64,000 bases of DNA from QVMM01 sp047030855 (GTDB taxonomy: Bacteria > Bacteroidota > Bacteroidia > Bacteroidales > Dysgonomonadaceae). The first letter of the stretch is position 1; each line of letters opens with the position of its first letter. Position numbers and translations under genes: made by a program. Shown in pieces: positions 19,480 through 28,493 of the stretch. The notes below the pieces were generated by a model. It was given only the letters and a program-made list of their open reading frames with translations. It did not search any database and was not told the origin of the DNA. The stretch is taken from positions 930,001 through 994,000 of the forward strand of contig JBKYIJ010000008.1 of assembly GCA_047030855.1 (NCBI GenBank), written 5' to 3'.

Positions 19480-19977
19480 ATGAAAACAAAAAAAATCTTT
19501 TTTCTTCTGTTCGTTTTAGTATCAACAATCTCATTCGTATCATGCAACGATGATGATGACGATAACAAAAATCCTTATCCTAAACCAATAAACGTATCTG
19601 ACTATTCGCTTAAGGATGACGGGATCGATGCCAAATTCTACATACCGAAAGCCGATACGGTTTATGTTATTAATTCGGACGAAGAATTAAAAGACTATGT
19701 CGTTTCTGCCAATGGTATTATAGGCAATATTGGGAAAATAAAAACCAGCATAGATTATAATAAATATTCATTGCTGCTTGTCGGAGGGCAGTTAACAAGC
19801 GGTATTTCAGAAATCAACAGAATATACCGACAAGAAGCCGAAAATAAATATTCATTTAACGTTGATATTGTAATGAATGAAACAGCTGAGGCAGCTTTTT
19901 GGGAAGTATCCGTTCTTGTTCCTAAACTAAAATCCACAGATGTATTAAATTATGAAATTGTAAAAAGAAAAAGTTGA
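19480..19977 (+). CDS. PrcB-like lipoprotein
   Basis: 165 residues with a lipoprotein signal (MKTKKIFFLLFVLVSTISF then VSC-NDDDDD), the acidic run after the lipid-bearing cysteine being typical of Bacteroidota surface export signals. The rest resembles the PrcB C-terminal domain: KYSLLLVGGQLTSGISEINR followed by alternating strands and FWEVSVLVPKL. PrcB-type domains accompany a secreted protease complex in Treponema, but no protease gene is adjacent here, so the role is open. It stands alone, ended by the terminator at 19991-20025. Confidence 0.7.
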   Translation: MKTKKIFFLLFVLVSTISFVSCNDDDDDNKNPYPKPINVSDYSLKDDGIDAKFYIPKADTVYVINSDEELKDYVVSANGIIGNIGKIKTSIDYNKYSLLLVGGQLTSGISEINRIYRQEAENKYSFNVDIVMNETAEAAFWEVSVLVPKLKSTDVLNYEIVKRKS

Positions 19978-19990
19978 AATAATATATCAT

Positions 19991-20025
19991 AAAAACGGGG
20001 TGAATTTTAAATTCACCCCGTTTTT
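19991..20025. terminator. Bidirectional terminator between the PrcB-like gene and the TonB receptor
   Basis: Near-perfect inverted repeat: AAAACGGGGTGAATTT pairs with AAATTCACCCCGTTTT around a single T, with T runs on both strands. It serves the two converging genes. Confidence 0.85.
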
Positions 20026-20027
20026 AT

Positions 20028-22283
20028 TTACTGAATCTTCACGCGCAACGTCGCCCCCCAGAGATCGGGTTGTCCTTTCTGGACAAATGAATTGCCCAAT
20101 GACTCAAAATAGAATGCGTCGTATTTCCGGTTAAAGATATTCTTACCCCAAGCCTCCACTTCGAAAATACCTTTTTCTAAAGCGACACGGGCATTAACCG
20201 TGCCGTAAAAATCCTGCGAGATATCATTCTTTTCCGTCCAGTAGATACGCCCGGCACCTGCAAAATTCATATCAAAAGTTATTCTGTCCAACAGATTGAA
20301 ATTACGGAATTTATAAGACACGTTCCCTCCGAAACTGACAGTCTGACGAGGAGCGAATGGAATATAGTTGTTCGTATAGTTATTCTTTCCGTTGTCGTAG
20401 TCTTTAAAACGGGCATCCGAAAAACCATAGTTAGCATAGAGGTAAAATCCATTACACGGACGTGCTTTCAGTCCTGCTTCAAAACCTTTGCTTACGGCTT
20501 TTCCCGCATTTGTGGTAATGCGTCCTTGCCCTGTTTTCACAAATTGGGTTATTTGCACGTCTTTTACGTCTATATAATAAACCGCAAAATTTGCGGCAAG
20601 ATAATCCTTAACAATATCGAGATTGCCGCCAAACTCAAAGTTCCAGCTATATTCGGGATCAAAGCTAATCATTCCGTTTATGTCGGGAGTCGGTTTCGAC
20701 GGGCTTGCAATTGCTGTTTGCAACGCGCTGCTAAGCAAGTCCGCAAACATCTGTACATTGTGCCCTCCTGTCTTATACCCTTTAGAGGCTGAAACATACA
20801 GATATGAATCGGAATTCAAGTCATATTTAAGAACGAATTTGGGAAGCAATTCGGTAAAGTCTTTCGATGCCTTTCCTTTTATTACGCTGTCGACACGTTG
20901 CTCTATCTGTTGCGATCCCGGCGGTATTTGCGGCTGCACGGTGATATTAGCTCCTGTCCGTGCATCGTATTTCAGTTCGGTTTTTTCATAATCCAACCTT
21001 AGTCCGGCTGTAAATGAAAGCCCTCTGGTTCCGAAAATATTATTGAAAGTCGATTGATGGAAGATTGCCGCTCCATAAGTCGGAGTGCGGTATATTCCGT
21101 TAAGCCCGATTTGCTGATCGGTTATCTTAATGATCGGAAGTTTAGGGTTCTGAGCCATTTCATCCAATTTCGATTGTAACATCGAACTGATCCCGTCTTG
21201 CAACAATAAAACGGGAGAGGTTGTTTTCTGATAGTCATAAAAGCCGAAAACGCCGTTCGACCACTGATAGTTTGACGTGCCTTTCGACTTTACGGTAAAC
21301 TCTTGGCTCAGGCTGTGCTGGTTTTGTTTCTGGTTTATGCTGAATATGGCGGCAGGAGTATAATCCTGATCCATATACATATTGTCGTTAAGGAACTGGT
21401 AGCCTGTTATGGAACTTACGGTATATTTCGGTTGTTCGTACTTTAAAGTAATGCCGTTGGTAAGTATTCTTCGCTTGTAACTGCTGGGACCGTCATAATT
21501 CACGCTTTCGGCGTCGGCAAGCATATAGGGAAAAGCGCCTTGCGATATAAAGTCAAAATTTCCCGAATATTGTGCATAAAAATCGGGGGTTATTTGCCAA
21601 CTGAGTTTAAAACGCCCGCCAGCACTCTCAAGTTTATCCGCTTTTTTGCCTTTATACACATTCTCAAAATAACCATCGTCCCTTTTGTAGTAACCTGAAA
21701 CGGCGATTCCGACATTATTCGACAAATTTCTGTAATGGGACAGATGCCCTGAAAAGTATCCGTAATTGCCGCCACTGACAGATGCTTTAGTGGCTTTATA
21801 GGTAAGCGGAGAATAAGTATAAACATTCACTATCCCTCCCATGGAATTACGTCCGTAAAGAGTTCCCTGTGTTCCCCTCAAAACCTCTATCCGTTGTATG
21901 TCATATAATTCCGAATCGAATGCGCTCGGATTAAAATAAGGAATGTTGTCGACATACAGGCTGACAGTCTGTGAACCTGTACGCGCGCCAATACCTCTGA
22001 TATACAAAGGCGAAGTCATCCTTGATCCGTAATTGGGAATAAAAAAATTGGGGACTACTGCGCTCAGGTCTTTCATCGACGTGATTTGCATAGCTTCCAG
22101 ATTCTTGGGGGAAAATACAGATACTGCCGCCGGCAAGGATTTCAAACTATTGGTTTCCTTTGTGGAAGAAAGCACCACTATATCGTGTCTTAACTGTGTG
22201 TACAGGGTATCTTTCTCAACAATGTCCTTTGCATGCAAATTCCACGAAGCTATCAGGCACACCGATAGTATTAGTTTTTTCAT
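20028..22283 (-). CDS. TonB-dependent outer-membrane receptor
   Basis: About 751 residues. A signal peptide (MKKLILSVCLIASWNLHAK) is followed by a plug domain with VVLSSTKE, the family block YIRGIGARTGSQTVSLYVD and RIEVLRGTQGTLYGRNSMGG, then a 22-strand-type barrel ending in an aromatic-poor LRVKIQ. There is no N-terminal carboxypeptidase-like domain or signalling domain and no SusD partner, so it is more like an iron-chelate or vitamin receptor than a SusC glycan importer; the ligand is unknown. The ATG at 22281-22283 is preferred over an in-frame GTG 36 bases upstream. A palindrome at 22353-22368 may be its operator. Confidence 0.88.
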   Translation of the reverse strand: MKKLILSVCLIASWNLHAKDIVEKDTLYTQLRHDIVVLSSTKETNSLKSLPAAVSVFSPKNLEAMQITSMKDLSAVVPNFFIPNYGSRMTSPLYIRGIGARTGSQTVSLYVDNIPYFNPSAFDSELYDIQRIEVLRGTQGTLYGRNSMGGIVNVYTYSPLTYKATKASVSGGNYGYFSGHLSHYRNLSNNVGIAVSGYYKRDDGYFENVYKGKKADKLESAGGRFKLSWQITPDFYAQYSGNFDFISQGAFPYMLADAESVNYDGPSSYKRRILTNGITLKYEQPKYTVSSITGYQFLNDNMYMDQDYTPAAIFSINQKQNQHSLSQEFTVKSKGTSNYQWSNGVFGFYDYQKTTSPVLLLQDGISSMLQSKLDEMAQNPKLPIIKITDQQIGLNGIYRTPTYGAAIFHQSTFNNIFGTRGLSFTAGLRLDYEKTELKYDARTGANITVQPQIPPGSQQIEQRVDSVIKGKASKDFTELLPKFVLKYDLNSDSYLYVSASKGYKTGGHNVQMFADLLSSALQTAIASPSKPTPDINGMISFDPEYSWNFEFGGNLDIVKDYLAANFAVYYIDVKDVQITQFVKTGQGRITTNAGKAVSKGFEAGLKARPCNGFYLYANYGFSDARFKDYDNGKNNYTNNYIPFAPRQTVSFGGNVSYKFRNFNLLDRITFDMNFAGAGRIYWTEKNDISQDFYGTVNARVALEKGIFEVEAWGKNIFNRKYDAFYFESLGNSFVQKGQPDLWGATLRVKIQ

Positions 22284-22352
22284 TTCTTTCCGTAAATAGT
22301 TTTTCAATTGAATAAGCACTGCAAAGAAAAACTATTTTAAGAAAGGCATCAA

Positions 22353-22368
22353 TCACTACATGTAGTGA
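22353..22368. promoter_or_regulatory. 16-base perfect palindrome upstream of the TonB receptor (possible operator)
   Basis: The sequence TCACTACATGTAGTGA is its own reverse complement. It lies about 70 bases before the receptor start and 24 bases upstream of a near-consensus −7 (TTTCTTTG at 22322-22329 on the minus strand), at the place where a −33 box would be. No T tract follows, so it is not a terminator. It may bind a dimeric regulator. Confidence 0.45.
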
Positions 22369-22375
22369 ATTATTT

Positions 22376-23818
22376 TCAGAAAACATTCAGCAATAAGTTC
22401 TCAATAGCTTTAACAACCTCGCGGCGTGAATCTTTCTTCATTCTATTGGTAATAATCGTAAAGACATATTTTTTGCTATCGTTTATATAATAGCCCGAAT
22501 AACACTGAACATCAGCTATACTTCCGCTTTTCACAAAAACTTTCCCTTCCAGCTTTGTGCCTTTCAGAAAATTTCTGACAGTACCTTCCTGTCCCGCTTT
22601 TGGCAGGGAATTGATGAACGCTTGGCTGTTAACACTCTTATTCAGCATATAAACGAGAATATCACACATAAAGGAAGCGCTTACTCCGTTTGAAGGTGAC
22701 AATCCGCAACCGTCATACATGAACAGAGCTCCTGTATTCAATCCTTTAGACAACCAATACTTATTTACTGAATCAATGCCTGCCTGCAAAGGTTCCGCAT
22801 AAATATCACCATCGTAACTCCGTCCGATTGCCCTTATAAGATGTTCCGCATAGTGGTTGTTGCTTTTCACATTCACAACTCTTACAATATCCTTTAACAG
22901 AGGAGAATAATGCGTATAAAAAACTTTTTCGTTATTGTTCGTAATCCCACTGTTTGACGGAAAATTATCCAGATAATCCATTCTGCTTGTTTCAACATCC
23001 GTGACACTGATATTGCTACCGATCAGTTTCTCTGCAAAGGTTTGTCCCAGATACATTCCCGGATCGGGTATGTCGCCTTTTATACTGAATGATTTTCTGT
23101 TTGCGGGAATACTGCCCGTCAAAATACGTTCGTTCGAAAAAGGTTCTCCCCATATATAACCGTTGTCGCGTCCTATCGTATTGTATTTTAACATGTTGAT
23201 AAACCGTATATCTTTCATCAAAGGTTTTGTATCGGTTATTTCGGGAACGGCATTCGTATTCATTGTATTAAAATACAAACGGTACGTATTATCAAACACG
23301 CTTATTCCATACGCCCCTGCGGCAAAATAATTTCCCATATCTTCACGCAGCCATTTCGACGACACGCCCTGATAACCGAAATAATTATCAACCACATATA
23401 TTTTGGATATGGAATCAGTTACGGATTTTACTACTTCATCCCTCCATAGATCAAGGAATGAGTACTGATCAGAGAAAAAATGTTCACTCCCCAAAGTAGG
23501 ATCGCCATAACCGTGTATTATCAACCTGCCGTTTTCGTTCCCGTCTATGCTCAAATCCGTTTTAAAGCGATAATCGCTGCCCAAGACTTCCAAAGCGGTA
23601 GCGGTAGTAACAACTTTCAGGATAGAAGCAGGCGTAAGGGCTGCATTCTGGTTATATGATAAAATTTCTTTTCCGGTGCTTTCTCTTATGCAAATTCCGA
23701 CAGACGCGTTTTTTAAAGCATCACTTTTAATAAAGTTTTCCAATACGCTGCTACCTTGGGCGGTAAGCTGATAAAAACACGAAAAAAGAAAAAATAAAGC
23801 AATAAATATTTTTCTCAT
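22376..23818 (-). CDS. dacB: D-alanyl-D-alanine carboxypeptidase/endopeptidase (PBP4 family)
   Basis: 480-residue exported peptidase of family S13 that trims or cuts peptidoglycan cross-links in the periplasm. It has a signal peptide (MRKIFIALFFLFSCFYQLTA) and the three penicillin-binding motifs: SILK in LTPASILKVVTTATAL, the SNN box in VVNVKSNNHYAEHLIRA, and KSG in KVFVKSGSIADVQCYSGY. Length is normal for PBP4. It faces the perM-like gene, sharing an unusual promoter region at 23863-23879. Confidence 0.93.
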   Translation of the reverse strand: MRKIFIALFFLFSCFYQLTAQGSSVLENFIKSDALKNASVGICIRESTGKEILSYNQNAALTPASILKVVTTATALEVLGSDYRFKTDLSIDGNENGRLIIHGYGDPTLGSEHFFSDQYSFLDLWRDEVVKSVTDSISKIYVVDNYFGYQGVSSKWLREDMGNYFAAGAYGISVFDNTYRLYFNTMNTNAVPEITDTKPLMKDIRFINMLKYNTIGRDNGYIWGEPFSNERILTGSIPANRKSFSIKGDIPDPGMYLGQTFAEKLIGSNISVTDVETSRMDYLDNFPSNSGITNNNEKVFYTHYSPLLKDIVRVVNVKSNNHYAEHLIRAIGRSYDGDIYAEPLQAGIDSVNKYWLSKGLNTGALFMYDGCGLSPSNGVSASFMCDILVYMLNKSVNSQAFINSLPKAGQEGTVRNFLKGTKLEGKVFVKSGSIADVQCYSGYYINDSKKYVFTIITNRMKKDSRREVVKAIENLLLNVF

Positions 23819-23862
23819 GATATTATATATTTCTGATTTTAAAAGCGATTGATAAAATTAAA

Positions 23863-23879
23863 TATCTTTGTCAAAGATA
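23863..23879. promoter_or_regulatory. Face-to-face −7 elements between dacB and the PerM-like gene
   Basis: The 17 bases TATCTTTGTCAAAGATA hold a plus-strand −7 (TATCTTTG, 23863-23870) and a minus-strand −7 (23872-23879) separated by one base, forming an inverted repeat. Each would drive the gene on its own side: the PerM-like gene 24 bases to the right and dacB about 54 bases to the left. Clear −33 boxes are lacking on both sides. Confidence 0.55.
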
Positions 23880-23894
23880 ATAATACTTTAAAAA

Positions 23895-25064
23895 ATGTAC
23901 GGAAACTACGATAAGCCTTTTACTTTCGACAGGGTTGTACGCCTTGTCATAAGTGTCGTTCTGATAGGAACGGGAATATATATAATCTATATCCTGCGAA
24001 GCGTCCTGCTGCCTTTTCTGGTTGCTTGGCTGATCGCTTATCTACTGAATCCGATAGTCCGTTTTTTTCAGAAAAAGATGTATATAAAAAATCGGATTCT
24101 GGCTGTTACAATCACTCTGTTATCGGTGCTCGGCGTCATAAGCCTTATTTTTATTCTGTTACGCCCTTTGGTTGAAAGGGAGTTTTTCCAGATCAATTAT
24201 CTTATCTACAATTATCAGATCGGAAATTTTAGTCTCAATATAGACGGAGTTCCCGCAAATTTACAGGAGTTTATATCAAAATACGTTGATTTTGAAACCT
24301 TAAAACAGGCTATAAGCAAAGAAAACGCATCGGATATTATTCAGCAATACGTTATTCCTGCTATTACGGGCGTGGTATCGAGTACGATCTCTTTTATTCT
24401 GGGTGTTACCGTTGTGTTTATTGTTTTTCTCTATCTTATTTTCATTCTGATTGATTATGATAAGATCAACGAATTATGGAGAAACCTGATCCCTAAAAAA
24501 TACCGTCCTGCCGTATCGCGAATCGCACTGAATGTCGAAAAAAACATGAACACGTATTTTCGTCATCAGTTTTTGATCTGTCTTATACTATCGGCACTGT
24601 ACGCGATAGGTTTTCAGATCATTGGATTGCCTCTGGCAATTATGTTCGGCATATTCGTCGGATTGTTGCACATGATCCCTTACATGCAGGTGATAAGCTT
24701 CCTGCCTGCACTATTGTTGTCATGGCTGAAAGTTTCCCAAACCGATCAGAGCCTCTGGGGAATGATAGGCCTGGTTGTACTTATCTATATCACAGTCCAA
24801 TGCATTATGGATCTGTTCCTTGTCCCGAAAATCATGGGTAAAGCGATGGGACTCAACCCTGCGATAATATTATTATCACTCTCTGTCTGGGGATATTTAC
24901 TCGGCATAGTCGGGATGATTATAGCTATACCGCTGACTACTTTGCTGCTGTCATATTATCAATCGTTCATTGCCTCAATATCGGACGAAGAAGCGGAAAA
25001 GTTTGCCCAGATAGAAGACAAAGTTATTCAGGAAATGGACAAAGACGACGTAAAAAAACCTTGA
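23895..25064 (+). CDS. AI-2E/PerM family membrane transporter
   Basis: 389 residues with about eight membrane helices: two near the N-terminus, a periplasmic or cytoplasmic stretch (about 95-150), then five or six more. The family segment GLPLAIMFGIFVGLLHMIPY and the later LVPKIMGKAMGLNPAIILLS mark the AI-2E (YhhT/PerM/TqsA) family, whose members export small solutes or act as sodium-proton antiporters. The substrate cannot be read from sequence. The charged tail (DEEAEKFAQIEDKVIQEMDK) is cytoplasmic. Its 3' end overlaps the terminator at 25055-25086. Confidence 0.88.
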   Translation: MYGNYDKPFTFDRVVRLVISVVLIGTGIYIIYILRSVLLPFLVAWLIAYLLNPIVRFFQKKMYIKNRILAVTITLLSVLGVISLIFILLRPLVEREFFQINYLIYNYQIGNFSLNIDGVPANLQEFISKYVDFETLKQAISKENASDIIQQYVIPAITGVVSSTISFILGVTVVFIVFLYLIFILIDYDKINELWRNLIPKKYRPAVSRIALNVEKNMNTYFRHQFLICLILSALYAIGFQIIGLPLAIMFGIFVGLLHMIPYMQVISFLPALLLSWLKVSQTDQSLWGMIGLVVLIYITVQCIMDLFLVPKIMGKAMGLNPAIILLSLSVWGYLLGIVGMIIAIPLTTLLLSYYQSFIASISDEEAEKFAQIEDKVIQEMDKDDVKKP

Positions 25065-25086
25065 TTATCTCTAATCAAGGTTTTTC
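25055..25086. terminator. Bidirectional terminator
   Basis: AAAAACCTTGATTA, loop TCTC, then TAATCAAGGTTTTT: a perfect 14-base stem with A and T runs at the flanks. It ends the PerM-like gene on the plus strand and the lipoprotein gene (25108-25572) on the minus strand. Confidence 0.88.
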
Positions 25087-25107
25087 TTTATCATGTGATA
25101 TTAAAAC

Positions 25108-25572
25108 TTATACGTAGAAAATAAAAGAAAGTTTTATTTCATAATCGGTAAGATAATAGTCATCTCCCTTCAAATCGGATGCCTGTATATAGTACGCGAT
25201 CGTCCCATCCTGATAGGAAACGTCATAACTCAATGTTTCGGTATAAATATTTCCGTCTTCATCACTCCATGTTTCAATATAAGGAAGCGGAGTCTGCACT
25301 TCATAACCGTTATCATATTTCAGAAAAACGGAAGCATTCAAAACTCCGTCGTCATACATATGTCCCGTGATTTCAGGAAAAGGCTTCACGGCTTCATATC
25401 TTCCTCTGTTGGCATTCCATTTCCATTCGTTCTTATAGATTGTATGAGGTTTCAACTGTATCGCTATGGGATTGTCCAGATAGTAAACATCATCCGAGCA
25501 GGAGTTGAAAACCACAAAGAAAAGCAGGAGAAGCATCCCAAGCCCGCCGTATCTAATATTCTTTTTATTCAT
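25108..25572 (-). CDS. Small lipoprotein of unknown function
   Basis: 154 residues. The N-terminus is a lipoprotein signal: basic MNKKNIRYGG, hydrophobic GMLLLLFFVVF, then the lipobox NSC followed by SDD. The mature part is rich in Tyr, Asp and Trp and looks like beta strands (for example TPLPYIETWSDEDGNIYTET). No family recognised. It has its own promoter at 25601-25631. Confidence 0.7.
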   Translation of the reverse strand: MNKKNIRYGGLGMLLLLFFVVFNSCSDDVYYLDNPIAIQLKPHTIYKNEWKWNANRGRYEAVKPFPEITGHMYDDGVLNASVFLKYDNGYEVQTPLPYIETWSDEDGNIYTETLSYDVSYQDGTIAYYIQASDLKGDDYYLTDYEIKLSFIFYV

Positions 25573-25600
25573 AAGAATTAAAATGTTAATGTGTTTGATA

Positions 25601-25631
25601 CAAACATAACTAAAAAAAATAAAACAACAAA
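25601..25631 (-). promoter_or_regulatory. Promoter of the small lipoprotein gene
   Basis: Minus strand −33 TTTG (25628-25631), 19-base spacer, −7 TATGTTTG (25601-25608), with the start codon about 29 bases downstream. Confidence 0.65.
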
Positions 25632-25660
25632 AGCATCCTTGATTAAACTCAAAAATGCTT
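25631..25660 (-). terminator. Terminator of tRNA-His
   Basis: On the minus strand AAGCATTTTTGA pairs with TCAAGGATGCTT (two G-T pairs) around a 6-base loop, followed by TTGTTG. It starts 14 bases after the tRNA 3' end. Confidence 0.6.
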
Positions 25661-25673
25661 TTTTTACTTCAAG

Positions 25674-25747
<74 letters not shown>

Positions 25748-25762
25748 CGTGTTTATCGCGTG

Positions 25763-25793
25763 CAAATATACGCATTTTTGATATGTGTGCAAA
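25763..25793 (-). promoter_or_regulatory. Promoter of tRNA-His
   Basis: Minus strand −33 TTTG (25790-25793), 19-base spacer, −7 TATATTTG (25763-25770), about 15 bases before the tRNA. Confidence 0.75.
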
Positions 25794-25855
25794 TATTTTT
25801 AAAAATTAAATGCAGAGATAAACCCTCTGCATTTAATACCGTTATGATATTTCTT

Positions 25856-28423
25856 TCAAATCCATCGAACATACGCAAAATCCATTCGGTGAGGCAGATC
25901 CTTGTTGTCGGGATAAACACGGAAAGAATATCTGTGCGTTCCCGTCAAGGTAATTTTCTCATCCAAAGTGAAGTAAAGTTTGCTGCCTTCTTTTTTAACG
26001 AGCTTAAGACCTTTTACCATAACCAATTTAGGAGTATTATTTACCATATTCACAAGTACACATTCCACACCCAAATCTCCAATAATATCTTTTTTATCGA
26101 TTACGATCTCAATAGACAGGTTTTTGCCTTCCAAACAATTCATATTGGCTACCGATTGATCTATTCCGTCTATCTTTACCGAATCAATCGTAAAACTGTC
26201 CCATTTCGAAGCCATATCTTCTTTCCATGCCGCAATATCTTTTGCCTTTCCATAATTATCGACAATAAGAGTTTTTGTTCTTTGAGCCTGTTTGATATAA
26301 AACCTGCCAAGATAATCGTCAATCATGCGCTTGGTTGTATATACGGGAGCTATATGAGCGATGGAATTCTTGATATACTTAACCCAACTTTCGGAATACT
26401 CTTTATCACCGCGGTCATAATATATGGGCAATATTTTGTTCTCAAAAGTCGAATATATTGTTGCCGCATCCAGCTGATCCTGATACGCCTGATTTTCATA
26501 AGAGCGTTTGTCAGTCAAACACCAGCCTGCATCTTCACGATAGCCTTCGTACCACCAACCATCAAGCACAGAGAAGTTAAGAACACCGTTCATCTCCGCT
26601 TTTTCGCCCGAAGTCCCCGAAGCCTCCAGCGGACGAGTCGGAGTATTCAGCCAGATATCAACGCCCGAGATTAATCGCTTAGCAAGCTGCATATCGTAGT
26701 TTTCGAGAAAAATAATTTTTCCTAAAAACTCGGGACGACGCGAAACTTCTATAATCTGTTTGATAAGTCCTTGTCCCGCACCATCGGCAGGGTGCGCCTT
26801 TCCCGTAAAAATAAACTGGATCGGGCGTTCTTCATTGTTTACTAAACGCGACAATCTGTCCAGATCCGTAAACAGAAGATGAGCTCTTTTATAAGTGGCA
26901 AACCTCCGTCCGAAACCTACCAGAAGGGCATCGGGATTTATTTTTTCGAGAATATTGAGTATACGTTTAGGCTCTGTCTGGTTCTTGATCCAACCCTCAC
27001 GCATCTGTTCCTGAATATATTTAACCAGCCTTTTCTTCAAAGTCATACGCAGATTCCATATTTCCTCGTCAGGAGCATTATATATGGCTTCCCATATTTT
27101 CTCATTCGACTGATCGTTATAGAAGTTTTTATCGAAATATTTTTCATAAAGCTTCTTGCTCTCACTGGCTGCCCATGAAGAAAAATGTACGCCGTTGGTT
27201 ACATATCCGACATGCAACTCTTCGGGGAAATATCCTTTCCATACGGGTTGGAACATATTACGTGAAACAATGCCGTGAAGATAACTTACTCCGTTTGCTT
27301 CCTGACAGGTATTCAACGCAAAAGTACTCATACAAAACCTGTCGTTACTTCCCGGATTTTCGCGTCCCATATCGACAAATTCCTGCCACGATATTCCCAA
27401 ACGCTGCGGATATTGTCCCATATATTTGCCTAAAAGCCCTTCGTCGAAATAATCATGCCCTGCGGGAACAGGAGTATGCACCGTATAAAGCCCTGACGCG
27501 CGTACGACTTCCAATGCCTGATTAAATGTCAGCCCTTGTATTTCGATAAGGTCGAGCAAACGTTGAATATTGATAAACGCGGCATGCCCTTCATTGCAAT
27601 GATACACGTCTTTTTTTATTCCCAGTTTATTAAGCAATAGTATACCGCCGATACCAAGAAGATACTCTTGTTTAAGCCTGTTTTCCCAGTCGCCGCCATA
27701 AAGCTGGTGCGTTATCGAACGGTCAAATTCGCTGTTAGCCTCAAAATCAGTATCCAGCAAATAAAGAGGGATACGTCCGACATTCACCCGCCAAACATGA
27801 GCATATACGTCTCTGTCGGGATAAGGCACCGCAAGTATCATCGGATTTCCGTCCGCCTCATATACCTGTTCGATCGGAAGTTCGCCGAAATTCTGAGCTT
27901 CGTAATTTGCTATCTGTTGCCCGTCAGGCGATATTGTTTGTGTAAAATATCCGTATCTGTATAAAAATCCCACTCCTGCCAAATCGACTTTGCTGTCGCT
28001 GGCTTCTTTCAAATAATCACCTGCCAGAACTCCCAAACCGCCCGAATATATTTTAAGGACATGCGTAAAGCCGTATTCCATACTGAAGTAGGCTATCGAG
28101 GGTTTGTTGCTGTCATATTTTACCGAAAGATATTCGTCAAATTTCCGACAAACATTTTTTACTTTGTCCATCAATCCTTTATCTTTCAGAATTTCTTCAA
28201 TTCTTGTGAAAGAAAGGCGTTGTAGCAAAATAACGGGATTTTGTCCCGATTCTTTCCACAACTTGGGATCTAACTCGGCAAATAAGTCCGTTGCTTCATT
28301 ATTCCATACCCACCATAAATTATGAGCTAATTTTTCCAAGGGCATCAGTTCGGGAGGAAGATTTACCTGTGAATTGAATTCCTTCCATGACGGATTATTC
28401 GAATAACTTGTTTTGATTTTCAT
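25856..28423 (-). CDS. glgP: Alpha-glucan (glycogen) phosphorylase, GT35
   Basis: 855-residue cytoplasmic enzyme that releases glucose 1-phosphate from glycogen or maltodextrin. The short bacterial form of the family is shown by SIAYFSMEYGF, YSGGLGVLAGDYLKEASD, YHCNEGHAAF and the pyridoxal-phosphate segment GTSGEKAEMNGVLNFSVLDG. After about residue 740 there is a C-terminal domain of about 110 residues beyond the catalytic fold (beta-rich, ending HRMDFAYVRWI). It lies 70 bases after the glycogen synthase gene, so storage and release genes are transcribed together. Confidence 0.93.
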   Translation of the reverse strand: MKIKTSYSNNPSWKEFNSQVNLPPELMPLEKLAHNLWWVWNNEATDLFAELDPKLWKESGQNPVILLQRLSFTRIEEILKDKGLMDKVKNVCRKFDEYLSVKYDSNKPSIAYFSMEYGFTHVLKIYSGGLGVLAGDYLKEASDSKVDLAGVGFLYRYGYFTQTISPDGQQIANYEAQNFGELPIEQVYEADGNPMILAVPYPDRDVYAHVWRVNVGRIPLYLLDTDFEANSEFDRSITHQLYGGDWENRLKQEYLLGIGGILLLNKLGIKKDVYHCNEGHAAFINIQRLLDLIEIQGLTFNQALEVVRASGLYTVHTPVPAGHDYFDEGLLGKYMGQYPQRLGISWQEFVDMGRENPGSNDRFCMSTFALNTCQEANGVSYLHGIVSRNMFQPVWKGYFPEELHVGYVTNGVHFSSWAASESKKLYEKYFDKNFYNDQSNEKIWEAIYNAPDEEIWNLRMTLKKRLVKYIQEQMREGWIKNQTEPKRILNILEKINPDALLVGFGRRFATYKRAHLLFTDLDRLSRLVNNEERPIQFIFTGKAHPADGAGQGLIKQIIEVSRRPEFLGKIIFLENYDMQLAKRLISGVDIWLNTPTRPLEASGTSGEKAEMNGVLNFSVLDGWWYEGYREDAGWCLTDKRSYENQAYQDQLDAATIYSTFENKILPIYYDRGDKEYSESWVKYIKNSIAHIAPVYTTKRMIDDYLGRFYIKQAQRTKTLIVDNYGKAKDIAAWKEDMASKWDSFTIDSVKIDGIDQSVANMNCLEGKNLSIEIVIDKKDIIGDLGVECVLVNMVNNTPKLVMVKGLKLVKKEGSKLYFTLDEKITLTGTHRYSFRVYPDNKDLPHRMDFAYVRWI

Positions 28424-28493
28424 AATGAATTATTTAAATTCTATATATTATTTAAATAAACACCAAATTGCAGTTCAGTGTTTCGGGGAAATA

